A stretch of DNA of 64,000 nt from Colius striatus (lineage: Eukaryota > Chordata > Aves > Coliiformes > Coliidae), in NCBI RefSeq assembly GCF_028858725.1, contig NC_084763.1, positions 8,618,001-8,682,000 of the forward strand, read 5' to 3'. A program made the translations under genes and the position numbers. Below are positions 25,101-33,429 of the stretch, piece after piece. The notes below the pieces were generated by a model that did no database searches, was not told the origin of the DNA, and was given only the letters and a program-made list of their open reading frames with translations. Position 1 is the stretch's first letter; each line of letters begins with the position of its first letter.

Positions 25101-26251
25101 TTGGGTGACAGCATCTGAACATGAGCCAGCAGTGTGCCCAGGTGGTCAGGAAGGCCAATGGCATCCTGGCCTGGATCAGGAATAGCATTGTCAGCAGGAG
25201 CTGGGAGGTGATCATTGCCCTGTACTTGGCTTTGGTGAGGCCACACCTTGAGTACTGTGTCCAGTTTTGGGCCCCTCTCTACAAGGACATGGAGGTGCTG
25301 GAGAGGATCCATAGGTACCTACCAAGCTGGTAAAGGATTTGGAGCACGTCTCATACAAGGAACAACTGAGGGATCTGGGGCTGCTTAGCCTAGAGAAAAG
25401 AAGGCTCAAGGGAGATCTTCTCGCTCTCTACAGCTACCTGAAAGGAAGTTGTAGTGAGCTGGGGGTTGGTCTGCTCTCCCTAGTAACAAGCAATAGAACA
25501 AGAGGAAACAGCCTCAAGTTGCACCAAGGAAGGTTCAGGCTGGATGTGAGGAGGAATTTCTTTCCTGCCAGGGTTGTCAGGCATTGGAACAGCTGCCCAG
25601 GGAGGTGCTGGAGTCACTGGCCCTGGAGGGGTTTGAGATGGGTGGATGTTGCCCTGAGGGAAATGGTCTAGTGGTTGACAGGGCTGGGACAAAGGCTGCA
25701 CTCCTTGAGCTTAAAGGTCTCTTCCAGCTGAAACGATTCTGTGATTCTATGATTCTCTTTGAGAAGAGACCCCAAGAGTCACGTGTGCTCCATCCTTTCC
25801 TCCTGTTCCTGCAGCTGCTGTAGGCCCTTCTCCCTTGGGTTCCTGCAAGTCCCTTCAGTGCCTGACTCAAAAGCAGCAGCAGGAAGCACAGAGGCATTTG
25901 CTAAGATGACAATTTCTTGCTGTTTTCCGCCGAGGCAACGCAATTACTGGGGTTTTCAGGGGATTCTTACAAGCTTTTAAATCAGCCTGCTCCAGAATCT
26001 TTTCTCACCTAAAAGAGGGAGTTTAGAGGAGCAGCAGAGAAGCAGCAGGACCATAGGGCACGATGAACCCCTGTCCTCCTCCCTTACAGATCTCGTACGA
26101 GGACGTGGAGCGCCTGAAGGGATTCGCCGTGGTGGAGAACGTGAGGGTCCCACACTTCCTGCAGGATCACGCTCGCTACATGGAGCACTTGCAGAAGATC
26201 ATGGAAGTCAATGAGCTGACTGACCAGGAGCTCCAGGATCTCATAAATTAA
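1146..26251 (+). CDS. MATCAP2: MATCAP2 (KIAA0895/TMCP2), tubulin-tail metallocarboxypeptidase, full coding span, 7 exons
   Basis: Joining 1146-1170, 7138-7820, 18160-18303, 20358-20490, 21558-21863, 22640-22737 and 26090-26251 gives one open frame of 1551 nt (516 residues plus stop), close to the roughly 520 residues of the human protein. All introns are GT-AG and phases match. The family removes C-terminal residues from tubulin tails (detyrosination and related processing) in the cytoplasm on microtubules. Residues 1-200 are basic, low-complexity and probably disordered. The catalytic domain begins with the [14 protein letters not shown] segment near the end of exon 2. The zinc site is HEIGTH, residues 326-331 (catalytic Glu 327), with the third ligand in TEEG at about Glu 362, 36 residues after the first His as in MATCAP1. 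The N-terminal MLESIRVT and the MATCAP2-like exon-2 segment [18 protein letters not shown]-type motif (here GILKDIF) favour MATCAP2 over its paralogue MATCAP1 (KIAA0895L). It is convergent with EEPD1, as in human 7p14. No defect is seen. Confidence 0.97.
3710..4058 (+). mobile_element. CR1 LINE, 5'-truncated 3' end
   Basis: It begins with the CR1 segment near ATTAATGTTTACAGATAGG and runs through the ORF2 C-terminal region to ATTCTGTGATTCTATGATTT. The 3' end carries three tandem copies of a TCAAGGTCCCTT-like unit (4001-4036). Confidence 0.9.
6074..6270 (+). mobile_element. CR1 LINE fragment, partial duplicate of the next copy
   Basis: It starts at GTGAATGGGATGAAGC and ends near the CTGCAGGGGAGTTGG segment before the terminal repeat. 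Almost the whole piece matches 6728-6920 of the following copy, so it looks like a local duplicate or a close subfamily member inserted head to tail. Confidence 0.85.
6283..7028 (+). mobile_element. CR1 LINE with open ORF2 C-terminal frame
   Basis: The longest well-preserved CR1 copy here. The frame 6271-6897 is open for 208 codons across the C-terminal part of ORF2 (downstream of the reverse transcriptase core). It contains [39 protein letters not shown] and the terminal FLCDLI before the TAG. The 3' end holds a 45-bp near-exact duplication (6931-6975 and 6976-7020). It is 5'-truncated and so cannot act on its own. The open frame suggests a relatively young insertion. Confidence 0.92.
7138..7820 (+). 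CDS. MATCAP2: MATCAP2 coding exon 2
   Basis: The acceptor CATCCAG precedes 7138 and the donor GTATAG follows at 7821. The exon gives residues 9-236. It starts [14 protein letters not shown] and contains [19 protein letters not shown] Lys/Arg/Ser/Pro-rich stretch follows, then [17 protein letters not shown] at the entry to the catalytic domain. The middle is GC-rich and low in complexity, typical of a disordered linker. Confidence 0.95.
7864..7868. repeat. Left target-site duplication of the solo LTR
   Basis: ACCCA immediately before the LTR, repeated at 8806-8810. Confidence 0.8.
7869..8805 (-). mobile_element. Solo LTR of an avian endogenous retrovirus, ERVL-like
   Basis: The 937-bp element starts TGTCGTGGTTTA and ends TAAACCAGGACA, an inverted terminal pair with TG...CA ends of the kind common in avian ERV LTRs. 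It is flanked by a 5-bp direct repeat ACCCA (7864-7868 and 8806-8810), consistent with integrase. No gag, pol or env sequence is present, so it is a solo LTR left by LTR-LTR recombination. The - orientation is inferred from the TGTCCTGGTTT start on that strand. A 5-bp duplication fits ERVL-type elements, but the family is inferred. The open frames inside it have no recognisable product. Confidence 0.85.
8806..8810. repeat. Right target-site duplication of the solo LTR
   Basis: ACCCA immediately after the LTR, matching 7864-7868. Confidence 0.8.
10450..10962 (+). mobile_element. CR1 LINE, 5'-truncated
   Basis: It starts at the ORF2 segment CAGCAATGTGCCCTTGTGG and ends ACATTCTGTGATGCTGTGAC. 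There is an internal deletion near 10855, where the GGAACAGAAGAG part jumps to the TTCCTGTGTGACC part. Confidence 0.9.
12127..12140. repeat. (AT)7 microsatellite
   Basis: Simple AT dinucleotide run in intron 2. Confidence 0.9.
12267..12545 (-). mobile_element. CR1 LINE, inverted, 5'-truncated
   Basis: It starts GAATCATAGAATCATCATAG (the complement of the CR1 3' end) and runs to the segment CCTAGTCCTGTTACTAGC. Confidence 0.92.
14158..14194. repeat. Impure GT-rich microsatellite
   Basis: ATATATATGTGTGTGTGGG-type run passing into GGGTGTGG repeats. Confidence 0.85.
14493..14790 (-). mobile_element. CR1 LINE, inverted, 5'-truncated
   Basis: It starts AGAATCCCAGAATGATGAGG and contains the CAGCCTGTGCCAGGCTCCC and AACACCAAACAAGTTTCTCC segments. 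The 5' limit is uncertain. Confidence 0.85.
15303..15626 (-). mobile_element. CR1 LINE, inverted, diverged subfamily
   Basis: It starts TCATAGAATCATAGAAGCAC. The body carries ACCCCTCACCTCACAGAGCC and AACCTCCCCTGGTGCAACTT, which mark a second CR1 subfamily also present at 28931, 30131, 34795 and 45352. Confidence 0.9.
17225..17895 (+). mobile_element. CR1 LINE, 5'-truncated
   Basis: It starts at the ORF2 segment GAAGGAACTGGGAGTCCTGA and ends ACCATTGTAGGATTCTGTGC. The reading frame is open at 17251-17589, then broken. It is very similar to the copy at 6283. Confidence 0.9.
18160..18303 (+). CDS. MATCAP2: MATCAP2 coding exon 3
   Basis: A 144-nt phase 0-0 exon after acceptor TTTTGTAG and before donor GTAAGG. 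It encodes residues 237-284, including [16 protein letters not shown] and [14 protein letters not shown], conserved helical parts of the MATCAP catalytic domain. Confidence 0.96.
18304..20357 (+). other. MATCAP2 intron 3
   Basis: No CR1 recognised. It holds one pentanucleotide microsatellite at 19816-19869; the rest has no feature I can support. Confidence 0.8.
19816..19869. repeat. (AAACC)n microsatellite grading into (AGACC)n
   Basis: About ten 5-bp units; the later units carry AAACC to AGACC or AAGCC changes. Confidence 0.9.
20358..20490 (+). CDS. MATCAP2: MATCAP2 coding exon 4, zinc-site first half
   Basis: The acceptor is TCTTCAG and the donor GTATGA at 20491. It encodes residues 285-328 plus the first base of codon 329. 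It ends [10 protein letters not shown]: His 326 and Glu 327 of the HExxxH motif sit in the last ten bases, so the metal site is completed only after splicing to exon 5. Confidence 0.96.
20491..21557 (+). other. MATCAP2 intron 4
   Basis: Contains a CR1 3' end (20960-21223). A possible inverted remnant of a CR1 terminus at about 20879-20920 (CACAGAATCAAAGAGTCATT) is too short to call firmly. Confidence 0.8.
20960..21223 (+). mobile_element. CR1 LINE 3' end
   Basis: It runs from ACAAGGCAGGGGGTAATGGG to CCATTCTGTGATGCTGTGAT, covering the end of ORF2 and the 3' UTR. Confidence 0.9.
21558..21863 (+). CDS. MATCAP2: MATCAP2 coding exon 5, zinc-site second half and substrate region
   Basis: The acceptor TTTCCAG precedes 21558 and the donor GTGGGT starts at 21864. 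It completes the motif (G-T-H, His 331) and encodes [13 protein letters not shown], then [15 protein letters not shown] with the third zinc ligand, and [13 protein letters not shown]. This is the most conserved exon of the family. The open frame runs past both splice sites into intron, which is not coding. Confidence 0.97.
21864..22639 (+). other. MATCAP2 intron 5
   Basis: No mobile element recognised. It holds a short CT run near 21883-21896 and a G12 run at 22535-22546. Confidence 0.8.
22535..22546. repeat. G12 homopolymer
   Basis: Twelve consecutive G about 95 bp before exon 6. Its length may be unreliable in assembly. Confidence 0.85.
22640..22737 (+). CDS. MATCAP2: MATCAP2 coding exon 6
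   Basis: A 98-nt exon between CTTTCAG and GTGAGT. It encodes [20 protein letters not shown] followed by [13 protein letters not shown] and ends in phase 0. Confidence 0.96.
23221..23594 (-). mobile_element. CR1 LINE, inverted, 5'-truncated
   Basis: It starts TCATAGAATCACAGAATCTC and contains ACTGGAGCCCATTTCCTCTT and CCCCCACCTCACTACAACCT. Confidence 0.9.
25083..25756 (+). mobile_element. CR1 LINE, 5'-truncated
   Basis: It starts at AGAGGGACCTGAGAGTGTTG and ends CGATTCTGTGATTCTATGAT. The ORF2 C-terminal frame is nearly intact in two pieces (25121-25333 and 25339-25671). It belongs to the subfamily with the GACAGGGCTGGGACAAAGGC 3' region, shared with the inverted copy at 46038. Confidence 0.92.
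26090..26251 (+). CDS. MATCAP2: MATCAP2 coding exon 7, C terminus and stop
   Basis: The acceptor is CCCTTACAG. It encodes the last 53 residues, from [20 protein letters not shown] through [15 protein letters not shown] to DLIN and TAA at 26249-26251. The in-frame ATG at 26063 is intronic and is not a start. Confidence 0.96.
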   Translation: MSYEDVERLKGFAVVENVRVPHFLQDHARYMEHLQKIMEVNELTDQELQDLIN

Positions 26252-27950
26252 CAGTTACCAGCCCTCTAGTCACTTCCTCTGGCAGGGTGCAGAGCTGGAC
26301 TGGCCAGAGCTTGCAAAGATGGACATGAGAGGGGTGAGGTGGGAGGGAAGGGTGGCCCAGAGGCTACAGAATTTGGAAGAAAAGCCCCTTTATGTTCCTT
26401 TTCCCTTTGTGATGGTGTATAGTGCTCTTTTTTTAAAGGGTTTGTGTAAAATTTGGCTTGTGAATTCCTTTGCAGGGGTCTGTCCCCTCATCTACCCTGT
26501 TTTATATGCTAGGTACAGTGCTTGGCATCCTCTTCTGTAACATCCTGCCTCCTCCCACCCGGCTTCAGAGGCACAGGAAAGGAGAAGAGGGAGGAATTCC
26601 CACTATCTTTTGTGCTGTCTTGCCTTCTCCCACCTGAGTTTAGAGCCAGAGGAAAGGAGAAAGAAAGAGGAATCCCTCCTCCCTCAGTTCACTCGTGTTT
26701 GTCGTGTATCTGGTCAGAGCTTTCAGGGTCGGCAGCCCCAGCACTGCTGTGGGTGCTGCTGCGTCACCACCTGGGAAACAACAGACATTGACAACCCCTG
26801 TGCACAGAAGCAGGTCTTTGTGCCACAGGATCAAAGCTTTGTAATGCCACACAAAGCTTTGGGTTTGGTTTATGCTGGGAGATAACAGCATTTAAAACAG
26901 AGACACAAAATTAGGTATTGCTGTTCTCATGACTGTAAGGAGGTAGCAAAGTTATCCCCCTGTATCCCTTCAAAAGGTGCCACTGTTCCCCATCTGTCCA
27001 GTACATCTCTCAGGAGGCTGAGTTCTGCTCACAGAGGCTCCAGATAACTTTTTGGGCAGTACCTCCATGCTACAGCCACCTTGAGCTTGCTGAGCTCATT
27101 GAGGAAACAAGATGTGAGCGAGGGGAAGAGACTAACAGGTGCCCTGTTCCGTGTTCTGGCAGAAGTGCTGCACCCCTCTGAAGCAACCTGACCTCTGTGT
27201 TATCTGCTGGTGCTTTGGCCAGGACCGTGAAGAGAAAGCAGCTCCCTGCAAAGCAGTGGTAAGTGGGCAGCTTCAGTGGACCACCAGGACTTACTACATC
27301 AGCTACATCCTCTGATTCCAGAGCGTTACAGAGGCAAATGGAGCTTTGCACCTACAAGCATCCTGACAAAGAGGTTTGTCTTGTTCTAGTAGTTGGCATT
27401 TCACCAGAGCTCCTCCGAACTCCTGGGAAGGAGCTCTGGTAGGAGAGGCTGGGCAGGAGCCCTGGACAGGGCTGCTGCCATTTCTTCCCTTTCTTCCTTG
27501 GCCCACTGGCATTGGGTCAGATGAGCAGCTGGTCCCTTACAAGGACCCAAGCCCCAGCAGCCCTTCCCTCCCTGCTTACCCTCTTCCTTAATGAACCAGA
27601 TGGAACAACCCTCCCAGCCTGTTTCACACCCAGGATGTTACCAGCCCTGACAGCAAAGTCTTGAGGAGACATTTTCTGATCCCTAGGAAAACCCAAGAGG
27701 AAAAGCTCTCAGTTGGAGAAGGTGGCTGGAAGTTCCTTTGGACAATCCCATGGAAGCAGCTGCCTTTCACATGGCATCAGGGCTGCGTTTGCAGCGGCTG
27801 CCAGAAAGAAAATGCATTGAAAGAGCATAAATGTGCTAAACTGAGAGGTTTTTTTTCCAAGGCAGACACCAAGAACTGCTCTCAGCAGCCTTTATTTTGT
27901 ACTGTCAGTGTTGTTGATGAGCTGAAAGCCTTTCAGCCTCTGTGTGCTGA

Positions 27951-27956
27951 AATAAA
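27951..27956 (+). terminator. Candidate MATCAP2 polyadenylation signal (proximal)
   Basis: AATAAA 1.7 kb after the stop codon, followed within 15-30 bp by a T-rich then GT-rich stretch (CTCTTTTCCCCTTTGGTGTA), as expected for a cleavage site. Confidence 0.6.
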
Positions 27957-28888
27957 AGCCCTCTTTTCCCCTTTGGTGTAGTTTGCTCACTGGTGACTTT
28001 ACCTGCCCGGGTCACACACTCACGTGCTCCAGGCTGTGGCTCCTTGGCCTGAAGCAGCCAGGAAGCCACACACAGCTGAGGTCGAGCCAAAGAGCTGGAG
28101 CAAATCAAGCAGAGACTTTGAGCCACTCCGTTGGAAGAACCCGTCTCACTTTGCAGACCCAGGGCAAGTCCTCTAGGAGAGGGACAGTTTTGAACTGATT
28201 GGCTTTTCCTTACCGAAGGGCTCGCTGCCTTCCTTCAGTGACTTTTAGCAAGTCAAATCCTCCTCCTTCTCCCCCGGCTCTAATACCTTAGACTGCTGTG
28301 TGTACATAACGTGTCTGTGACGGGTGGCTTTGCCACACACCAGCACGGCTCCAGCCCTTCCTCCCACAGCCAGCTTGGCTCTGTCACTACACTGTGGCCT
28401 GAGATCCCAGGCCCTTTTGCTTTCCTGGGAGACCTGCAGACTGTTTTCCTCAAAGCACCAGGTGCCACTGAGCTGTCCTTCGTTAGTGTAGCAGCAGGTT
28501 TGCCCTGTGCGAGGCTGAAGTTGGCAGCAGCCACTGTTGATGCTGTAGAGAGAGAGGGAGCTGTCACCTTCTGGTTTTGGTACCAGATTTGTCCTTCCTC
28601 CCTTGTCAGGGTGTTTCCAGTTGTGAAGTGGAGCTTTTGTAAATTCTCCCAATTCCTTTGTGCCCCCACTGTGAAGAGGCTGGTACCAAGTGGAGCTCAC
28701 ATCACCACACGGTTCCTTGGTGCTGGGGACGTGGCCCTGACCTTCCCCAGCAGCTGCCTCAGCCGCTTTGCTGTGTCTCCATGTCTCACCACTCCTGCAT
28801 TGTTCCTCTACAGAAACTCAGTCAATGCTGGGAAAGTCTGCTCCTTTCAGCAAACTCATTTCAAAAGCCATTTTATATGACTTTTACA

Positions 28889-28894
28889 AATAAA
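28889..28894 (+). terminator. Candidate MATCAP2 polyadenylation signal (distal)
   Basis: AATAAA 2.6 kb after the stop, about 40 bp before the first downstream CR1 copy. Confidence 0.4.
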
Positions 28895-28930
28895 GACGAA
28901 TGACAGATGGACAGAGGTGGGGGACTGAGG

Positions 28931-29528
28931 TCATAGAATTGTAACAGCTGGAAAAGGCCTTTAATATCAAGTCCAACCCCTCACCTCACACTGCCAAGGC
29001 CACCACTAGCCCATGTCCCTTAGCACCTCATCTGTGTCTTTTGACTATCTCCAGGGATGGGGACTCTACCACCTCCCTGGGCAGCCCATTCCAATGCTTA
29101 ACAACCCTCTCAGTGAAAAAGTTCTTCCTCATCTCCAACCTAAACCTCCCCTGGTGCAACTTGAGCCCATTTCCTCCTGTCCTATCATTCATTACTAGGG
29201 AGAAGAAAATGACCCCCACCTCACTAGAACCTCCTGTCAGGTAGTTGCAGAGAGTGCTCATGTCTCCTCTCGGTCTCCTCCAGGCTAAACACCCTCAGCT
29301 CCCTCAGCTACTCCCCATCAGACTTGTGCTCCAGACCCTTCGTTGCCTGTCTCTGGACACACTCCAGCACCTCAATGTCCCCCTTGTAGTGAGGGGCCCA
29401 GAACTGGACACAGCACTTGAGGTGTGGCCTCACCAGTACCAAATACAGAGGGACAATGACTGCCACCAGGGTGCCCAGGTGGCCAAGAATGCCATCCTGG
29501 CTTGTACCAGAAACAGTGTGACCAGCAG
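28931..29528 (-). mobile_element. CR1 LINE, inverted, with 5' inversion
   Basis: The main body, 28931-29460, is a - strand copy from the 3' end (TCATAGAATTGTAACAGCTG) to the segment complementary to CATTGCCCTGTACTTGG. Next, 29469-29528 is the CR1 segment that normally lies just upstream of that point (GTGCCCAGGTGGCC to GTGACCAGCAG), but in the opposite orientation. This is the structure expected of twin-primed 5' inversion. Confidence 0.8.
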
Positions 29529-29706
29529 TGATGGAAGGGACCTCAAGTCCAACCTCCTGCTAAAGCAGGTTCCCCTCCATCAGGTCACACAGGAACGTGT
29601 CCAGGCAGGTCTTGAAAACCTCCAGAGAAGGAGCCTCCACACCCTCCCTGGGCAGCCTGTGCCAGAGCTCCCTCACCTCAACACCAAAGAAGTTTTTCCC
29701 CGTGTA
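29529..29706 (-). mobile_element. CR1 LINE fragment, inverted
   Basis: It runs from ATGGAAGGGACCTCAAGTCC to CACCAAAGAAGTTTTTCCCC. The terminal ATTCTATGAT repeat is missing, so the 3' end is truncated at the junction with the previous element. Confidence 0.85.
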
Positions 29707-30130
29707 GGACTCCTGCAGCTCCGAATCCCTTCTCCAGCACTTGAGTGCCAGGCCCTGCGAGCGGTGCCAGGAGCACCAGGGGTCTCTGATGCTCCCCTCT
29801 GCCTGGGGAGGAGGGCAGGAAACCATCTATGCTGGAAACCAGGATGAGAGCCAGACAACAGATGAGTCAGGATGGAAGTACAGAGAGGTTTTGTCTAAGG
29901 TAAGAGAAAGCCCAAGGAAACAGCTAGAACAGCTGGGGGCTGTTCTAAGGAATGGTTCATTTTGAAGTGACCTAATAATATATTAGTGCCACATGAAGAA
30001 GTTCTTTGAGCTCTTTCCAGTATGCAGCTTAAAATGAGATTGGGTGTCTTTAATATACAGAGAGGAAAAGGTCTTTTGGCTTTGTTGAACAACTATGGAC
30101 TTTACACAACTGAAAGTCTGTGTTAGACTT

Positions 30131-30577
30131 TCATTTCAGTTGGAAAAGACCTTTATAAGATCCACTCCAACTACTCACCTCACGCTGCCAAGGCCACCAC
30201 TAACCCACATCCCTCAGCTCCACAGCTTTACAATAGCTCCAGGATGGGGACTGCCCCAGCTCCCTGGGCAGCCTGGGACAGGGGCTGACAACTCTCAGGG
30301 AAAACATTCTTCCCCAGCTCCAATCTAAACCTCCCCTGGCACAACTGGAGCCCATTCCCTTCCATCCTATCACTCGTTACTTGGGAGAAGAGACCAACCC
30401 CCACCTCACTACAGCCTCCTGTCAGATAGTTGCAGAGAGTGTTCATGTCTCCCCTCAGCCTCCTCTTCTCTAAACACCCCCATCTCCCTCGGCACTCCTC
30501 ACCAGATTTGTGCTCCAGACCCTTCCCCAGCTTCGTTGCCCAACTCTAGACAAGCTCCAGCATCTTGATGTCTTTCT
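30131..30577 (-). mobile_element. CR1 LINE, inverted, diverged
   Basis: It starts near TTTCAGTTGGAAAAGACC and contains AACCTCCCCTGGCACAACTG and CCTCCTGTCAGATAGTTGCA. Diverged subfamily as at 15303. Confidence 0.85.
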
Positions 30578-32605
30578 GAAGATCTCCACCAGCCTTTGCT
30601 GCTGTGCACAGGTGAGCTGAATCACCTTTCAGGAAGGACTACACTTCAGGAAGCATAAACCTGGACCAAATCAGTCCATTGGTGACAGGACATAGGAAAC
30701 AGGAGCCAGCCTCACAAACCTTGTGCCCCTGAGGGGAGCCCAGACTGTGCCTGGTGCAGAGCCTTGTGCCAGGGGCTTTGCAAGAAGGGCTGTTTCTGTG
30801 GCACCTCCCTTGGTGCTGCTGGGGCCATGCAGCTACAGAAGGCTGCTGGGCCTTCTATCAAGAGACATCTGTACCTAGGGCTGCTGCATCAAGATGTATC
30901 AGCATCCTGAAATGGAACTGCTGCTGGGGTTTGCTCCTGCAGTGGAAGGAGGAAGCCAGACACTGCTGCAGCTTCTGGTCCATCATAACCCAGCCAATAC
31001 TCTGGGGAACTCCAGAACCCATCAGGCTCACAAGCACCCCACCACACTCCAAGGACGTCACACACAACAAGCAAAAGCAGCTTTTTAAACCCAGTGAAAC
31101 CCCCAAGAAGGTCAGGCCCTGCTGCTTCCCAGCAGGCAGCAACCAGGCACTTACCTCAGACTGATGCTTCAGGCCAGGCGAGCTCCACCAGCAGGTACTG
31201 CCCTCCTCCTCCCTCCAACCCTGCAGGACAAACCTTACTCCACAGCCTCTTTCTCTTCATCAAATCATCAGCCTCATTAACCTTCTCTACACTCACACAG
31301 GGGTCAGGAAAGCAGCCCACCCTAACAGGCAACTCATCATCACCCAAAGCAGGGGGCTGCTCCCTGCAGACCTCTCCCTGCACAGGTGCTTCTCCAGGCT
31401 TTGCTGTCTCTGCATTCCTTTACACCTGCAGCAGATTAAATGGGATCTGGCCCCTTCAAGTCTTATATTTACAGCTATAAAATCATTTCAGCCTATTTAT
31501 GTCAGGGCAACACCACCAAACACTACTTGGTATAAGAGGGGGAGAGTGTTCTAGGGCATTTTACTGCTGCTCACCTCATGTGATATTTGAGTCTAAGGCA
31601 TCCTCACCTGTACTTTGCAGCAGTCCAGGCACAGTGGCTTGGGGATCTGTTTAAGCCAAACTGGGGAAATTTAAGTGGAAAATTAAGGCCAAAGCAGCAG
31701 CAAAGATTCCAGAACAAAAGCTGGAGCTGATCTTCTTTAGTGGCCAGGGAGGAGGGCTGCACCTCCCCTCCTCAACAGGGAGCACGGAGCAAAGGAAGGC
31801 ACGTGTTTGGTCTGATGCTCTGCACTCTCAGTCATTCACTAACCCCTTGGAGTATCAGCGCCACCTCCCCTGGTCTGAGAGTCACACCCAGACCGTTCCA
31901 CCTTCCTCCAGGTTTAGTTTTGTGTGGAGTCAGCAGAGCTGTTTGAAATGTTCAGCTGTGTGCTTGCATGGGAACTCAGTTGCTGCTGCCTGAAATGAGA
32001 CAGTATTTCACCAAGATAAAGGCTACAAGAACATGGCACCGTTTTGCTCTAAACCCCTCAGGTCCAACATCTCCTTTGGCATGGTGCTGCTGTCAGGGGC
32101 AGTTTTTCCCTCCACAGCCCAATGAATCATGCCAGAGAGCTTTCCCTTCCACTCAGCAGTGTCAGGGACAGAGGAACAAGGGCTTCTTCTATGAGATGCC
32201 CATCAGGAAGGAAAGCTAAAGGGCACTGGAGAAGTGGACCAAGTTCTGCAAGGGACAAGTTTCCAGCTCCTGAAGGCTTGTGTGCAGCCCGGTGCTGAAT
32301 GCTGCACGCCAAACAGAGAGCCAAAGCCAAGCACCAGGGAGGCCTTCTGGGGCAAAATGCACCCTGGCAGGGGCATGAGGAGAGAGGAAGGGAAGGACGA
32401 GAAGCACCCACATCACCAGGGGGCTGTGGAGGGACAGGGCCTCTCCAGGAAACAACACTCAGGCCCCGCTTGAGGCCACGCAGGGACCATTTTCGGCGGC
32501 TGCTGCAAGGGCTCAACAGCATTTGTGACTTGCCAAGGACTTCCACGGTGTCTCTCTTTTTGGGGCCTCACCTACTCCATCGGTTTACAAGGAAACAAAG
32601 GAAAA

Positions 32606-32950
32606 TGACTTCATCAACACTTACAAATGGCTACAGGGTGGGTGTCAGGAGGATGGGGCCACCCTTTTTTCGATGGTGCCCAGTGACAGAACCGGGGTTA
32701 ATGGACATAAGCTGGAACACAAAGAGTTCCACTTGAACATGAGGAGAAACTTCTTTGGTGTTGAGATGAGGGAGCCCTGGCACAGGCTGCCCAGGGAGGG
32801 TGTGGAGGCTCCTTCTCTGGAGGTTTCCAAACCTGCCTGGATGCGTTCCTATGTGACCTGAGCTAGGTGGGACCTGCTTTAGCAGGGAGTTGGACCAGGT
32901 GATCTCTAAAGGGTCCCTTCCAACCCCACCATTCTGGGACTCCATGACTC
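32606..32950 (+). mobile_element. CR1 LINE 3' end
   Basis: It runs from TGACTTCATCAACACTTAC to ACCATTCTGGGACTCCATGA. It ends about 60 bp from the inferred EEPD1 cleavage site. Confidence 0.9.
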
Positions 32951-33033
32951 TCTATAAACAGCCATCCCTTCCCCGCCAGGCTCGCAGCAGAGCCGCGTTT
33001 CAGCCAAGATCCTGCACAGTATTAAAAGTGGGC

Positions 33034-33039
33034 TTTATT
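33034..33039 (-). terminator. EEPD1 polyadenylation signal
   Basis: AATAAA on the - strand (TTTATT on +), 190 bp after the EEPD1 stop codon. It predicts a 3' UTR of only about 210 nt with cleavage near 33010-33020. Confidence 0.7.
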
Positions 33040-33229
33040 TTCTGTACAATTCCCTCCCAATCTCCAGCCCTGGAAACGTCCATCCCGTCCCCAGATGTCT
33101 CCCCTGCCTCCGTCAGGCACCGCAGGAGCGTCCAGGAGGGGCAGAGGGCCAGCAGAAGGCAGCGCTGCCACTCCGCAGGCGCGGGGAGCGCAGCAGGCAG
33201 AGGCCTGGGAGCGGCGGCCGCGGCTCCCG

Positions 33230-33429
33230 TCACCGCTCGTTCCTGGCGTGGGAGTCGCTGCGTTCCACCATCACCCCGTTGCCGTTCCGCGGCGCCTCCT
33301 TCCTGCTCCAGTCCTTCTCCAGGTAAAACTCGGCGAGCACGGGGCAGTGGTCCGAAGCCACCCCGCCCCACGACCAGTTGTCGGGGATCCAGGGGTTGGT
33401 GAGACCCTCGCGCACCACAGCCCAGTGGC
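33230..33429 (-). CDS. EEPD1: EEPD1 last coding exon
   Basis: The acceptor CCACGCAG is upstream on the - strand and the stop TGA is at 33232-33230. It encodes [20 protein letters not shown], then [20 protein letters not shown] with the catalytic SDH, and a polar tail ending ARNER. Confidence 0.97.

Larger units (their letters stand above)
22738..26089 (+). other. MATCAP2 intron 6
   Basis: Holds two CR1 copies in opposite orientation (23221-23594 and 25083-25756). The region 23600-25080 contains overlapping open frames on both strands (for example 24255-24698) with no recognisable product. Confidence 0.8.
26252..28910 (+). other. MATCAP2 3' UTR and immediate downstream sequence
   Basis: Non-coding sequence after the stop, free of recognisable CR1. 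Candidate AATAAA signals lie at 27951-27956 and 28889-28894, giving 3' UTRs of about 1.7 or 2.7 kb. Open frames on both strands at 28245-28880 look like chance: they overlap each other and resemble no family I know. Confidence 0.65.
28911..33014. other. Intergenic region between the convergent MATCAP2 and EEPD1
   Basis: Contains CR1 pieces at 28931-29528, 29529-29706, 30131-30577 and 32606-32950. The stretches 29707-30130 and 30578-32605 hold no gene or repeat I can recognise. Confidence 0.75.

Noticed and set aside
28245-28880. 189-codon + frame and 151-codon - frame downstream of MATCAP2
   Set aside because: Mutually overlapping, no known family, and located in the probable 3' UTR/downstream region.
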